NCBI GenBank assembly: GCA_002368575.1
Contig: DFEA01000012.1
Coordinates: 1-58,596, forward strand
DNA length: 58,596 nt
Direction: 5' to 3'
DNA from: Lachnospiraceae bacterium UBA3814
Lineage (GTDB): Bacteria > Bacillota > Clostridia > Lachnospirales > Lachnospiraceae
The first letter of the stretch is position 1, and each line of letters opens with the position of its first letter. The translations under genes were made by a program, and so were the position numbers. This document shows positions 41,082 through 49,670 of the stretch, piece after piece. Under the pieces are notes generated by a model. The model saw only the letters and a program-made list of their open reading frames with translations. It ran no database searches and had not been told where the DNA came from.

Positions 41082-41996
41082 ATGGAATGGGAAGTGAGTT
41101 TAATTGAGCGGCTGCAGGGGGGACTTGACAGTCTCCAGGGGCTTGTGAAGCTTTTAGCCTTCATCGGCGCCGAAACGGGCCTGCTGATGGTCGTACTGAT
41201 CGTGATGTTCTGTTTCAGGAAGGAGGCGGGACAGAAGCTGGCGCTGGTAACAGCATCCCTGAACGCATGGCTGCCAATGATAAAATCGATCGTGCTGAGG
41301 CCCAGGCCGTACATGCAGTACCCGGACAGGGTCAAGGCGGCGGCTCTGGTAGAAAAGGGGGCAACGGCGCAGGATGTGGCGGCTCAGGGCTATTCCTTTC
41401 CCAGCATGCACAGCGCGTCCGTTCCCGCGTTATTTTTCACCCTGGCAATGCAGGTAAAAAAGAGATGGCTCTATATACTTGCGGCAGTCCTGACCGTGCT
41501 CGTCGGTGTTTCAAGAGTTGTTGCCGGCATGCACTATCCGACAGACGTGCTTGCCGGGTGGATACTGGGTTTTATGGTGGCAGGGGTGTTTGTGCTGCTT
41601 GACCGGTATGTGCATAACGAGGTACTGTATCATTTAATACTGCTGGTAACCGCGCTTCCCGGGCTTTTCTATGTGCGCACAAACGATTATTTCACCTCCT
41701 TCGGGTGCCTTATCGGGGCGATTGCGGCAATTAACTTTGAACGCAGGTATGTAAACTATAAAGAGACAAGGAGACTGCCTGTGATGATACTGCGTGTACT
41801 CGGCGCAGCCGTGGTATATTTTGTGGTGAACACGCTGCTGAAGCTTCCCTTTGACAAGGAATTCCTTGCGGGGGCAACTCTCGGAGCACTTCTTATAAGG
41901 GCTGCCAGGTATGCGGTCATCATGTTCCTGGTAATGGGGGTATACCCGATGCTCTTTCCTCTGTATGAGAGGATCGGTAAGAAGCAGGTTCGGTAA
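41082..41996 (+). CDS. PAP2-family membrane phosphatase (304 aa)
   Basis: All three PAP2 motifs are present: KSIVLRPRP, SFPSMHSAS (PSxH) and SRVVAGMHYPTD (SRxxxxxHxxxD). About eight membrane helices are visible, with two C-terminal ones beyond the usual six, perhaps an added domain. Known relatives dephosphorylate lipid phosphates or undecaprenyl pyrophosphate. GGGAGG precedes the ATG by about ten bases. A strong terminator at 42053 closes the unit. A fragment of another PAP2 gene lies at 57460. Confidence 0.9.
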   Translation: MEWEVSLIERLQGGLDSLQGLVKLLAFIGAETGLLMVVLIVMFCFRKEAGQKLALVTASLNAWLPMIKSIVLRPRPYMQYPDRVKAAALVEKGATAQDVAAQGYSFPSMHSASVPALFFTLAMQVKKRWLYILAAVLTVLVGVSRVVAGMHYPTDVLAGWILGFMVAGVFVLLDRYVHNEVLYHLILLVTALPGLFYVRTNDYFTSFGCLIGAIAAINFERRYVNYKETRRLPVMILRVLGAAVVYFVVNTLLKLPFDKEFLAGATLGALLIRAARYAVIMFLVMGVYPMLFPLYERIGKKQVR

Positions 41997-42052
41997 GGAG
42001 CTGATTAAGTATCAGCTGAAGGACGGCGGTAAATGCTCTGACATTTGGTATG

Positions 42053-42085
42053 ACCGGTCATGTAAAAAAACATGACCGGTTTTTA
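42053..42085 (+). terminator. Terminator after the PAP2 gene
   Basis: ACCGGTCATG(T) at 42053-42063 pairs with (A)CATGACCGGT at 42070-42080 around an A-loop, followed by TTTTAT. It works as a textbook intrinsic terminator. Confidence 0.9.
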
Positions 42086-42106
42086 TATAAATTTAATTTT
42101 TTTCAT

Positions 42107-42135
42107 CTGGCAAAATGAAGCAGATATGATATATT
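42107..42135 (+). promoter_or_regulatory. Possible promoter for the RND efflux operon
   Basis: CTGGCA and TATATT are separated by 17 bases, about 100 bases before the TTG start. It is a moderate match only. Confidence 0.35.
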
Positions 42136-42237
42136 AATAAGTTGTTGACTCATGTAAGCATAGGGTAACTACCCGGGCAGTCAGAATAAAGATGCCGCAT
42201 AGGAAGAACCGGAAACAGAATTGAGGAGGTTGAGAGC

Positions 42238-44073
42238 TTGAGGGTATTTTTCCGAAAAAAAGGTCACAGGGTCATTTATACGGCGGCTGCATTCCTTGCA
42301 GTGCTTTCCGTTACAGGCTGTAATAAGGAGAAGATCCCGGAGGATGAGCTGTCTCCCAGCATAACCGAAACGGCGATCTCTGTAACCGAAGAGCTTCCTG
42401 CCGTAAAGACGCTTTCCACGGAATCCTATTTCATAGGAACCTATGAAGCTGACAGCACGGTTACCATAATCCCGAGGGTGAGCGCAGAGGTCCTGAGTGT
42501 GAATTTTGAGGTTGGGGACCATGTGGACGCGGGAGAGCTCCTTTTTACGCTTGACGACAGCAGCGCAAGGATAGCGCTGGATCAGGCGAACGCGGGGCTT
42601 AAGAGCGCGGAGGCCGGGCTTGACGCCGCAAAGGCCAATTACGAGGCGGGACAGGCCTCATATATAGCGCAGGAGGCTTCCAATACCGCTACACATTTTG
42701 CGGCGGCGGAGACTCTCGGAAAGATAGATACCACGGGGCAGCAGCTGCAGGTCGCGGCTGACTCCGCCTATGTTCAGGCAAGACAGGCAGGCCTTAGCTC
42801 TGATTCCGCCCATGTCACCTATGATTTCTACAAGGATCAGATAAGAGCGGCCGAGGATAAAAGGGAGGGGCTTACGGCCGCCGAAAGCTCCGCAAAGCAG
42901 GCACTTGACAGTGCGCAGAGCGGTCTTTCCGCCGCTGCAAACGCCGTTACCTCACTGAGTAAGATAAAGGAGCAGTACGAGACCATTCCCGCAACGGATT
43001 CAGGGATGACACAGGAGGAGTTTCTTAAGACCGTGGGCTTTAATTCGGTGGAGGAGCTTGACGCCGCCATAATTGAGGCGCAGGGGTCGCTCACTCAGGC
43101 ACAGAAGCAGGTAAATACCGCAAGCAGCGCGTATTCGTCGGCACAGAGTGCCCTTGTAAGCCTTGAAGGGACTATTGACCAGCTCTATATGCAGAAGGAT
43201 ACCGCAGGCAACACCGCCGAGAGCGCTTCCTTAAGCTATAGTCTTGCAGGAGAATCCGCGGAGCTTGCCAGAAGGCAGAAGTCGGATTTCGACACCTATA
43301 CAAGAAATACGATAACCTCCCAGGCTCTTGCCCAGGTCATAGGCTCCGATCAGCAGCTTGCCGCAGGCGGCGCGCAGGTAAGGGCCAGCGGGGCTCAGGT
43401 AAACGTCACGAGCGCGGGTGTCGATCAGGCGAAGGCTTCCGTGGAGAACGCAAAGACGGCTCTTTCATATTACAGCGTAAGCAGTCCGGTGTCCGGGACC
43501 ATCACCGAGATCAACATCTCGGAGCATAACATGGCGGGGCCGGGGCAGACCGCCTATACCATCAAGGGCGACGCTCCCGGAAAGATCGTTTTTTATGTGG
43601 CCGAGAAGACTGCAAAGGAGATGAAGCAGGGCGATGCGGTGACGCTTGAAAAGGACGGAGAGGAGTTTGCCGGAAGCATCACCCTCATATCGGATGAGGT
43701 GGATACCTCTACGGGGCTTTACAAGGTAGAGGCACAGGCTGCGGATCCGGGGCTTTCCCTGCCGTTTGACTCGAGCGTAAAGCTGAGGGCTGCCTCAAGA
43801 AAGGCCGCGGATGTGCTTACGGTTCCCGTTGACAGCGTTTATTATGACAACGATCAGGCCTTTGTTTATATCAACGACCATGGTACCGCGGTAAGAAGAG
43901 ATGTGACCACAGGGCTTTCGGAGGGAGGCTTTATCGAGATAAAGACAGGCATAGTTTCCGGCGAGTATGTCATCACGAGCTGGAATGCGAGGCTTAAGGA
44001 CGGTTCAAGGGTGATTGCCGAGCATGACGTCGGAAAAAAAGAGGGTAATGATATAGTGGTGGTGATCGACTGA
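42238..44073 (+). CDS. RND efflux periplasmic-adaptor-type lipoprotein (membrane fusion protein, 611 aa)
   Basis: The start is TTG 42238 with GAGGAGG eight bases upstream. A lipoprotein signal ends LSVTGC (Cys28). The barrel-sandwich half-motif PRVSAEVLSVNFEVGDHVDA begins the lipoyl-like domain, which is interrupted by an unusually long Ala/Gln/Ser-rich coiled-coil hairpin (residues about 115-400), then completed by YYSVSSPVSGTITEINISEH. A beta-barrel and C-terminal membrane-proximal domain follow. At 611 residues it is longer than typical (about 380) because of the hairpin. In a Gram-positive cell it would link the RND pump to the wall or outside. It overlaps the pump gene by one base. Confidence 0.88.
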   Translation: MRVFFRKKGHRVIYTAAAFLAVLSVTGCNKEKIPEDELSPSITETAISVTEELPAVKTLSTESYFIGTYEADSTVTIIPRVSAEVLSVNFEVGDHVDAGELLFTLDDSSARIALDQANAGLKSAEAGLDAAKANYEAGQASYIAQEASNTATHFAAAETLGKIDTTGQQLQVAADSAYVQARQAGLSSDSAHVTYDFYKDQIRAAEDKREGLTAAESSAKQALDSAQSGLSAAANAVTSLSKIKEQYETIPATDSGMTQEEFLKTVGFNSVEELDAAIIEAQGSLTQAQKQVNTASSAYSSAQSALVSLEGTIDQLYMQKDTAGNTAESASLSYSLAGESAELARRQKSDFDTYTRNTITSQALAQVIGSDQQLAAGGAQVRASGAQVNVTSAGVDQAKASVENAKTALSYYSVSSPVSGTITEINISEHNMAGPGQTAYTIKGDAPGKIVFYVAEKTAKEMKQGDAVTLEKDGEEFAGSITLISDEVDTSTGLYKVEAQAADPGLSLPFDSSVKLRAASRKAADVLTVPVDSVYYDNDQAFVYINDHGTAVRRDVTTGLSEGGFIEIKTGIVSGEYVITSWNARLKDGSRVIAEHDVGKKEGNDIVVVID

Positions 44074-47000
44074 TGAAACAGCTTACTAAGGCAGCGATAA
44101 AAAAGCCGGTCACTGTGATAGTATTACTTGTGGGGCTTGTCCTGTTCTCGGTCTTTTCGATATCGGGAATGGCTCTTCAGCTCATGCCGGACATAAATAT
44201 CCCCATGCTTGTGGTGATGGCTACCTATCCCGGGGCCTCTCCCGAGGAGGTGGATTCCAATGTCATGGAGAAGCTGAGGGAGGCCTGCGCAAATGTATCG
44301 GGGCTTAAGAAGGCACAGACAACGTCAAATGAAAGCTATGGCGTACTGGTGCTTCAGTTTAATTACGGCATAAAGATAGCTGATGCGCACGATGATATAA
44401 GCGCAAAGATTGAAACCGTGCTGAATGACCTGCCCGATGATGTGGGAAAGCCTACGATCATGGAGCTTGATATGAATTCCTTTGACGATATGACCCTGTC
44501 GGTTTCCACAGAGGCCAGGGGACTGGACCTTCTGAATATCGTCAACGAGGAGCTGGAGCCCCAGCTGAGGAGGGCAGGAGCCCTTGCGGACCTGACCGTG
44601 ACCGGAGGCAATGAGAAGTATATCTCCGTCAGGCTGATCCCTGAATATGCCAGACAGTACGGTATAAGCGCGAACTCCATAGTATCGGCCATCACCTCTG
44701 TCAATTACTCTATCCCGGCAGGCTCGGTCACATACGGGAATCAGTCCCTTAATATGGAGACCGAGGTACGCTATGATGATATCGAAAGGCTCAGGCAGAT
44801 ACCCATCACGACCTCAACGGGGCAGACGATACATCTTTATGATGTATGTGATATAGATTACGGCACATCGGACGCGACTTCTCTTTCGCGCTATGACGGA
44901 AACGATAATATCAGTATCGGCTTAAAGCGTAAGCAGTCATCCACCTCGGTCATACTGTCAAGGCAGATACAGGGCATCATTGAGGACTTCAGGACATCAA
45001 ATCCGGAGGTAAGTATCAAGATCATTCGTGACAGCGCGGACGAGATCAGGGATACCCTGCGTTCGGTGGTGAAAACACTTGTTCAGGGCGTCCTTCTTGC
45101 GATGTTAGTGATCTTTATCTTTTTCGGGGATCTGAAGGGCTCACTTATCGTAGGGAGCACCATGCCAGTTTCCCTGCTTTTTGCCGTGGTCTGCATGTAT
45201 TTTGCGGGGATATCCTTAAACCTTGTGTCCATGAATGCCCTGGTGCTTTCCATCGGAATGATCACCGACAACGCAGTAGTCGTTATCGAGCTTTGCTTCA
45301 GGAAAAAGGAGGCAGGGCTTGAGTATGCCGACGCGGCATATGAAGGCACCTCCGTTGTCATAGGCTCCGTAATCGGTTCTACCATAACTACGGTAGTCGT
45401 TTATCTTCCACTTGCCCTGCTTGAGGGCATGTCCGGGCAGTATTTCAAGCAGCTTGGCTATACCATAGTATTTGTTCTGCTTGCTTCTCTTTTCTGCGCA
45501 ACCACTCTTGTTCCCTTTTTCTATTCGGTCTACAAGCCTGTTGAGAGAAAGAATAATCCTGTCACAAAGCTGATAGAAAGGATAGCAAAGGTATACGGCA
45601 GGGTCCTTGAAAGGATCCTTAATAAGAGCGTCCTGGTGGTGCTTACGGCGGTTGTCCTGTTTGCCTTATCCATCTACCTTGCCAGCGGCATGAGGAGCGA
45701 GCTGCTTGCGGCGGTGGATGAGGGCATAATGCAGATAAACCTTAAGTTCCGCCCAAACTTAAGCCTTGAGACCATGGATACTACGGTCATGGAGCTTGAA
45801 AGCTTTGTCAGGGAAAGCGGGGTCGTGGATGATTACAGCATCACCGTCCAAGAGGCATCCTCAAGCGCTTCGGTTACGGCCTACAAAATGGATGACATCG
45901 AGCTCACGACCCAGCAGATAGTTGATGACTGGAACGAAAAGCTCAGGAATTATTCGACGATCTGTGAGATAACCGTAAGTGCCGGCTCCTCAACGGGACT
46001 GGGTTCCATGAACTCAGGCGGCACGGAGGAGATAGACATAGCCGCGGATGACCTTGAGTCCCTTCGTGAGGGCAGCAGGATGATAACGGATATCCTGGAG
46101 GACACTAAGGGAGTGCTTTCGGTTAACTCCTCGGTAGAGGAGACCGGCTCGAAGATCATGATAGATATAGACCCGGAGCTTGCAAGGGTAAAGGGCTTTG
46201 CCCCGGCACAGCTGTCACAGATGGTCTATATGAACATGAACGGAGCGGATGCCGGAGAGGTTACGATAGAGCATAATAAATACGATATTAAGGTCGAGTA
46301 TCCCAAGGATTATTTCTCATCCCTGGATGAGGTAAGGGCAATGACGTTTACAAGCCCCTCGGGGGCGGAAGTCCTTCTTTCGGAGATCGCCGATATCCGT
46401 TTCACGGAGGCCTCACAGAGCATCACAAGATCAGACGGGCGCTACAGCGCCTCGATAAATGCCATTATGACCGTTGAAACAAAGGACGAGATAATGGACA
46501 GGGTTCACGAAAGGTTTGATACCCTTACGCTGCCGGAGGGCGTAAACTTCATCGAGAACGCCATTACGGAGACAATGACCGAGGAGTTTGCGGCGATCGG
46601 CCAGGCCATAGTCATCGCCTTTTACCTTGTATTCATGGTTATGGCCATTCAGTTTGAATCCATAGCCTATTCGATCCTTATAATGCTGAGCATCCCCTTT
46701 GCGGCCATAGGCTCCATCCTGCTTATGAGGATCCTTGATGTCAAGGTATCGATGACGGTCCTGCTTGGTGTACTGATGTTGGCGGGTATAGTCGTTAATA
46801 ACGGTATTATCTATATTGATACGACAAACCAGTTCAGGGATGGCGGACTGGAAATAAAAAAGGCACTGGTGACGGCAGGAAAGGACCGTTTGAGGCCCAT
46901 ACTCATCACTACGATAACGACAGAGCTTTCCATGATCCCGGTTGCTTTTAAGCTTGCGAAGAACTCGGAAAGCTTACAGGGCATGGCGGTGGTGATAGTA

Positions 47001-47333
47001 GGAGGACTGTTCGCCTCTACTCTTCTTACGCTGCTGCTCATACCGAACTTCTACCTTATGTTTGAGGTGTTCCATAAAAAGAGGGACAAGGAAAGAAAGA
47101 AACGAAAGGAAAGATATAAAGCTGCAAAGGATACGGCTGATGCTTCGGACGGAGACGTAAACAAGGATGGAGGCATCCCTGAGATCGCGGACAAAAACAG
47201 TGCTGCCGCAGATGGCACTTTGGATATAAAGAGCCTTGATGACTCAGAGCCTGAAGACGGGAAGGACGGAACAGCAGAAGATAAGAAGGACGGCAAAAAA
47301 GACGATAATACAGAAGAAATAACGGATAAATAA
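44073..47333 (+). CDS. RND-family efflux pump, AcrB/HAE1-like (1086 aa)
   Basis: Twelve membrane helices with two large external loops. TM4 has SIGMITDNAVVVIE (the proton-relay Asp and Asn), and FAIGQ-like and GIVVNNGIIYIDT sequences mark TM10. The porter domain begins ATYPGASPEEVDSNVMEKL. The length is standard. After the last helix (LLLIPNFYLMFEV) a tail of about 80 residues is very rich in Lys and Asp/Glu (KKRDKERKKRKERYK), which is not usual for AcrB and might bind ribosomes, RNA or other proteins. It works with the upstream lipoprotein; no outer-membrane factor would be expected in a Gram-positive. Confidence 0.9.
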   Translation: MKQLTKAAIKKPVTVIVLLVGLVLFSVFSISGMALQLMPDINIPMLVVMATYPGASPEEVDSNVMEKLREACANVSGLKKAQTTSNESYGVLVLQFNYGIKIADAHDDISAKIETVLNDLPDDVGKPTIMELDMNSFDDMTLSVSTEARGLDLLNIVNEELEPQLRRAGALADLTVTGGNEKYISVRLIPEYARQYGISANSIVSAITSVNYSIPAGSVTYGNQSLNMETEVRYDDIERLRQIPITTSTGQTIHLYDVCDIDYGTSDATSLSRYDGNDNISIGLKRKQSSTSVILSRQIQGIIEDFRTSNPEVSIKIIRDSADEIRDTLRSVVKTLVQGVLLAMLVIFIFFGDLKGSLIVGSTMPVSLLFAVVCMYFAGISLNLVSMNALVLSIGMITDNAVVVIELCFRKKEAGLEYADAAYEGTSVVIGSVIGSTITTVVVYLPLALLEGMSGQYFKQLGYTIVFVLLASLFCATTLVPFFYSVYKPVERKNNPVTKLIERIAKVYGRVLERILNKSVLVVLTAVVLFALSIYLASGMRSELLAAVDEGIMQINLKFRPNLSLETMDTTVMELESFVRESGVVDDYSITVQEASSSASVTAYKMDDIELTTQQIVDDWNEKLRNYSTICEITVSAGSSTGLGSMNSGGTEEIDIAADDLESLREGSRMITDILEDTKGVLSVNSSVEETGSKIMIDIDPELARVKGFAPAQLSQMVYMNMNGADAGEVTIEHNKYDIKVEYPKDYFSSLDEVRAMTFTSPSGAEVLLSEIADIRFTEASQSITRSDGRYSASINAIMTVETKDEIMDRVHERFDTLTLPEGVNFIENAITETMTEEFAAIGQAIVIAFYLVFMVMAIQFESIAYSILIMLSIPFAAIGSILLMRILDVKVSMTVLLGVLMLAGIVVNNGIIYIDTTNQFRDGGLEIKKALVTAGKDRLRPILITTITTELSMIPVAFKLAKNSESLQGMAVVIVGGLFASTLLTLLLIPNFYLMFEVFHKKRDKERKKRKERYKAAKDTADASDGDVNKDGGIPEIADKNSAAADGTLDIKSLDDSEPEDGKDGTAEDKKDGKKDDNTEEITDK

Positions 47334-47359
47334 AAGTAGTTTTTAAAGCGCGGCTTATC

Positions 47360-47368
47360 TGTTATAAT
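47360..47368 (+). promoter_or_regulatory. Extended -10 promoter for the HD gene
   Basis: TGTTATAAT at 47360-47368 is a full extended -10. It lies 24 bases after the RND pump stop and 65 before ATG 47433. Confidence 0.5.
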
Positions 47369-47432
47369 GATTAATGGGTGCGCGGATTTTTACGTCTGAC
47401 GCCGGTTTATCGGATAAAGGAACATTGACCAT

Positions 47433-47936
47433 ATGAGTCAAAAGGGAGAGGCAGTGGAGAAGAAGGTAAGATCGTTTTCCGCAGAATTTTGCGAGCTGAT
47501 CGGTGAACTCAGAGACCATAAGGATTATGTCAGGCTGAAGGATTATATACAGCATGGGAATATCTCTACTTATACCCACTGTCTGAGGGTGGCAAAGAGG
47601 AGCTTTGACCTTGCAAGGAAGCTGGGCATAAGGATCAATGAAAAGGAAATGCTTAAGGGAGCCATGCTTCATGACTATTTCCTCTATGACTGGCATGATC
47701 ACGGGGATAAGCTTCACGGCTATCACCATCCTCATATAGCGCTTAAGAACGCCAGAAGGGATTTCGGGCTTACCGAGAGGGAGCAGAATATCATACAGAG
47801 CCATATGTGGCCCCTTACCATTACTCATCTTCCAAGGTGCAGGGAAGCGGTCATAGTATGTATAGCCGATAAGATATGCTCCATTGAGGAAACGTTCAAG
47901 AAGGATCTCAGGAGGCTCAAGGAGCTGAATATCTGA
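47433..47936 (+). CDS. HD-domain phosphohydrolase (167 aa)
   Basis: The HD signature is present with metal ligands: THCLRVA (first His), AMLHDYFLYDW (HD), then HHPHIA and SHMWP farther on. The motif arrangement resembles the small HDIG or YqeK-like family, which hydrolyse nucleotides such as Ap4A. The protein is soluble. ATG 47433 has AAAGGA about 11 bases upstream. A 23-base palindrome follows the stop and precedes the esterase gene. The exact substrate is unknown. Confidence 0.85.
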   Translation: MSQKGEAVEKKVRSFSAEFCELIGELRDHKDYVRLKDYIQHGNISTYTHCLRVAKRSFDLARKLGIRINEKEMLKGAMLHDYFLYDWHDHGDKLHGYHHPHIALKNARRDFGLTEREQNIIQSHMWPLTITHLPRCREAVIVCIADKICSIEETFKKDLRRLKELNI

Positions 47937-47947
47937 GAAAACATATG

Positions 47948-47970
47948 GTAAACGGATCGGATCCGTTCAC
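47948..47970 (+). repeat. 23-base palindrome upstream of the esterase gene
   Basis: AACGGATC 47951-47958 and GATCCGTT 47960-47967 form a perfect stem, flanked by GTA and CAC. The element differs in only two bases from that at 37796. It sits 12 bases after a stop codon and 21 before the next ATG. Confidence 0.7.
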
Positions 47971-47990
47971 GGGTATAACAGGAGGAGAGG

Positions 47991-48848
47991 ATGAGGACCG
48001 AGATCAGGGATATAGCAGCTGACAACGCGCAGAATCAGGTGAGGCTTTGTATCAATATCATGGATGCGTCTGAGGAGCTGAAGGTAAAGGACAGACCGCT
48101 TGTTCTGGTATGTCCCGGAGGGGGCTATACCTTTACCTCCGACAGAGAGGCGGATGCGGTCGCGGTACAGTTTAACGCAATGGGCTTTCATTCCGCGGTC
48201 TTACGCTACTCGGTCGCTCCGGCGGAATATCCGGAGGCACTTCTTGAGCTCGGAAGGTCGATCCTGCATTTAAGGAGGAATGCGAAAAAATGGCATATTG
48301 ATAAGGACAGGATCATTCTCCTTGGCTTTTCGGCGGGAGGTCACCTTGTCTGCAGCTATTGCTGCTTCTGGGAAGAAGACTTTGTAGCAAAAGAGCTCGG
48401 GGCTGAAAAGGAGGAGCTTAAGCCAAACGGAATGATGCTCGGGTATCCTGTGATCACAAGCGGTGAGTTTGCCCATAAGGATTCGATCGACAATCTTCTG
48501 GGGAAGAGGGCATCGGATATGGAGCTCAGGGAAAAAATGAGCCTTGAGAAGCAGATATCCAAAAGTGTGCCCCGCACCTTTGTATGGCATACCTTTGGAG
48601 ACAAGACGGTACCGGTCCAGAATACCTTAATGCTTGTGGACGCACTGGTAAAGAATGAGATCCCGGTGGAGTGCCATATTTTTGAAAAGGGCGACCACGG
48701 TCTCAGCATGGCTGACTGGTATACCGTGGATAAGGACGGATTCGGTATTGAGAAGGGCTGCCAGAGCTGGATAAGGCTTGCAGGGAATTGGCTTTCGCAC
48801 TATCTTTACAGTGAGGACTGCACAGGTTCAGGATGCAGCTTAAGTTAA
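47991..48848 (+). CDS. Alpha/beta hydrolase, acetyl-esterase/BD-FAE-like (285 aa)
   Basis: The lid-free alpha/beta hydrolase core is clear: LVLVCPGGGYTFTSDREADA (oxyanion strand and HGGG-like loop), nucleophile Ser in LGFSAGGHL, acid in TFGDKTVPVQN and His in GDHGLS. This pattern matches acetyl xylan and feruloyl esterases of gut bacteria. There is no signal peptide, so it acts on imported oligosaccharides. AGGAGGAG precedes ATG 47991. It ends 30 bases before a LUD-domain gene. Confidence 0.85.
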   Translation: MRTEIRDIAADNAQNQVRLCINIMDASEELKVKDRPLVLVCPGGGYTFTSDREADAVAVQFNAMGFHSAVLRYSVAPAEYPEALLELGRSILHLRRNAKKWHIDKDRIILLGFSAGGHLVCSYCCFWEEDFVAKELGAEKEELKPNGMMLGYPVITSGEFAHKDSIDNLLGKRASDMELREKMSLEKQISKSVPRTFVWHTFGDKTVPVQNTLMLVDALVKNEIPVECHIFEKGDHGLSMADWYTVDKDGFGIEKGCQSWIRLAGNWLSHYLYSEDCTGSGCSLS

Positions 48849-48878
48849 TGACATTGGATTTACAAAGGAGACAAGAGG

Positions 48879-49508
48879 ATGAACGAAAATATTACGAAAA
48901 GAAACAAACTGCTGGCTGAAAAGGTGATAAAGGGCCTTGAGTCGAGAAATATGAGCGGCTATTACGCAAAGAATAAGAAGGAGGCCCTTAAGCTTGCGCT
49001 TGAGCTTATTCCCGAAAAGAGCAGGGTCACCATGGGCGGGGCCATGAGCGCTCATGAGATCGGGCTTGTGGATGCCTTAAAGGAGGGCAATTATACCTTT
49101 ATAGACAGGGACGAATATGAGGACAAGCGTGCGGCTATGCTTGAGGCCTATGACGCCGATGTATTTCTCTCAAGTGTTAACGCGATGACGGAGGACGGTA
49201 TCCTTATCAATATCGACGGTAATTCAAACAGGGTGTCCGCCATAGCCCAGGGACCGAAGAAGGTGGTCTTTATAGCCGGAATGAACAAGGTATGCAGCGA
49301 TGTGGACGGTGCGATGAAGAGGGCAAGGAATGTAGCGGCTCCCATTAACGCACAGCGCTTCGGGCTCGATACCCCATGCACGAAAACAGGGGCATGCATG
49401 GACTGTAAGTCGCCTGACACGATCTGCTGTCAGTTCCTTATGACAAGATATTCAAAGCATAGCGGAAGGATACACGTTATCCTTGTAAATGACAACCTTG
49501 GCTTCTGA
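48879..49508 (+). CDS. LUD-domain (lactate utilisation type) protein (209 aa)
   Basis: The fold of LutC/YkgG is indicated by VTMGGAMSAHEIGLVDALK, DRDEYEDKR and VFLSSVNAMTEDGILINIDG. The C-terminal part is Cys-rich (TPCTKTGACMDCKSPDTICC), which could bind a metal or cluster. Known LutC proteins work with the Fe-S proteins LutA and LutB, but neither gene is nearby. Strong AAAGGAG site. The gene ends with a terminator shared with the converging uxaA. Confidence 0.88.
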   Translation: MNENITKRNKLLAEKVIKGLESRNMSGYYAKNKKEALKLALELIPEKSRVTMGGAMSAHEIGLVDALKEGNYTFIDRDEYEDKRAAMLEAYDADVFLSSVNAMTEDGILINIDGNSNRVSAIAQGPKKVVFIAGMNKVCSDVDGAMKRARNVAAPINAQRFGLDTPCTKTGACMDCKSPDTICCQFLMTRYSKHSGRIHVILVNDNLGF

Positions 49509-49601
49509 GAGTGGGCAGAAATGCGCATTGGAGGAATGCAGGCGACCTGGATATCACATGGTAAACGCCCGAAGGATCGTTTCATAAAGCGGAATCACAT
49601 T

Positions 49602-49632
49602 AAAAACGCCCGGAATTATCCCGGGCGTTTTT
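49602..49632. terminator. Bidirectional terminator between LUD and uxaA genes
   Basis: AAAAACGCCCGG 49602-49613 pairs with CCGGGCGTTTTT 49621-49632 around a seven-base loop. T-runs exist on both strands, so it stops both converging units. Confidence 0.92.
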
Positions 49633-49670
49633 ATCGCGGAGCCTTCGAAAGGAAGGTTATGATCCCGTTA

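Noticed and set aside
42141..42180. TTGACT at 42145 as -35 of the RND operon
   Set aside because: No -10 like sequence lies 16-18 bases downstream.
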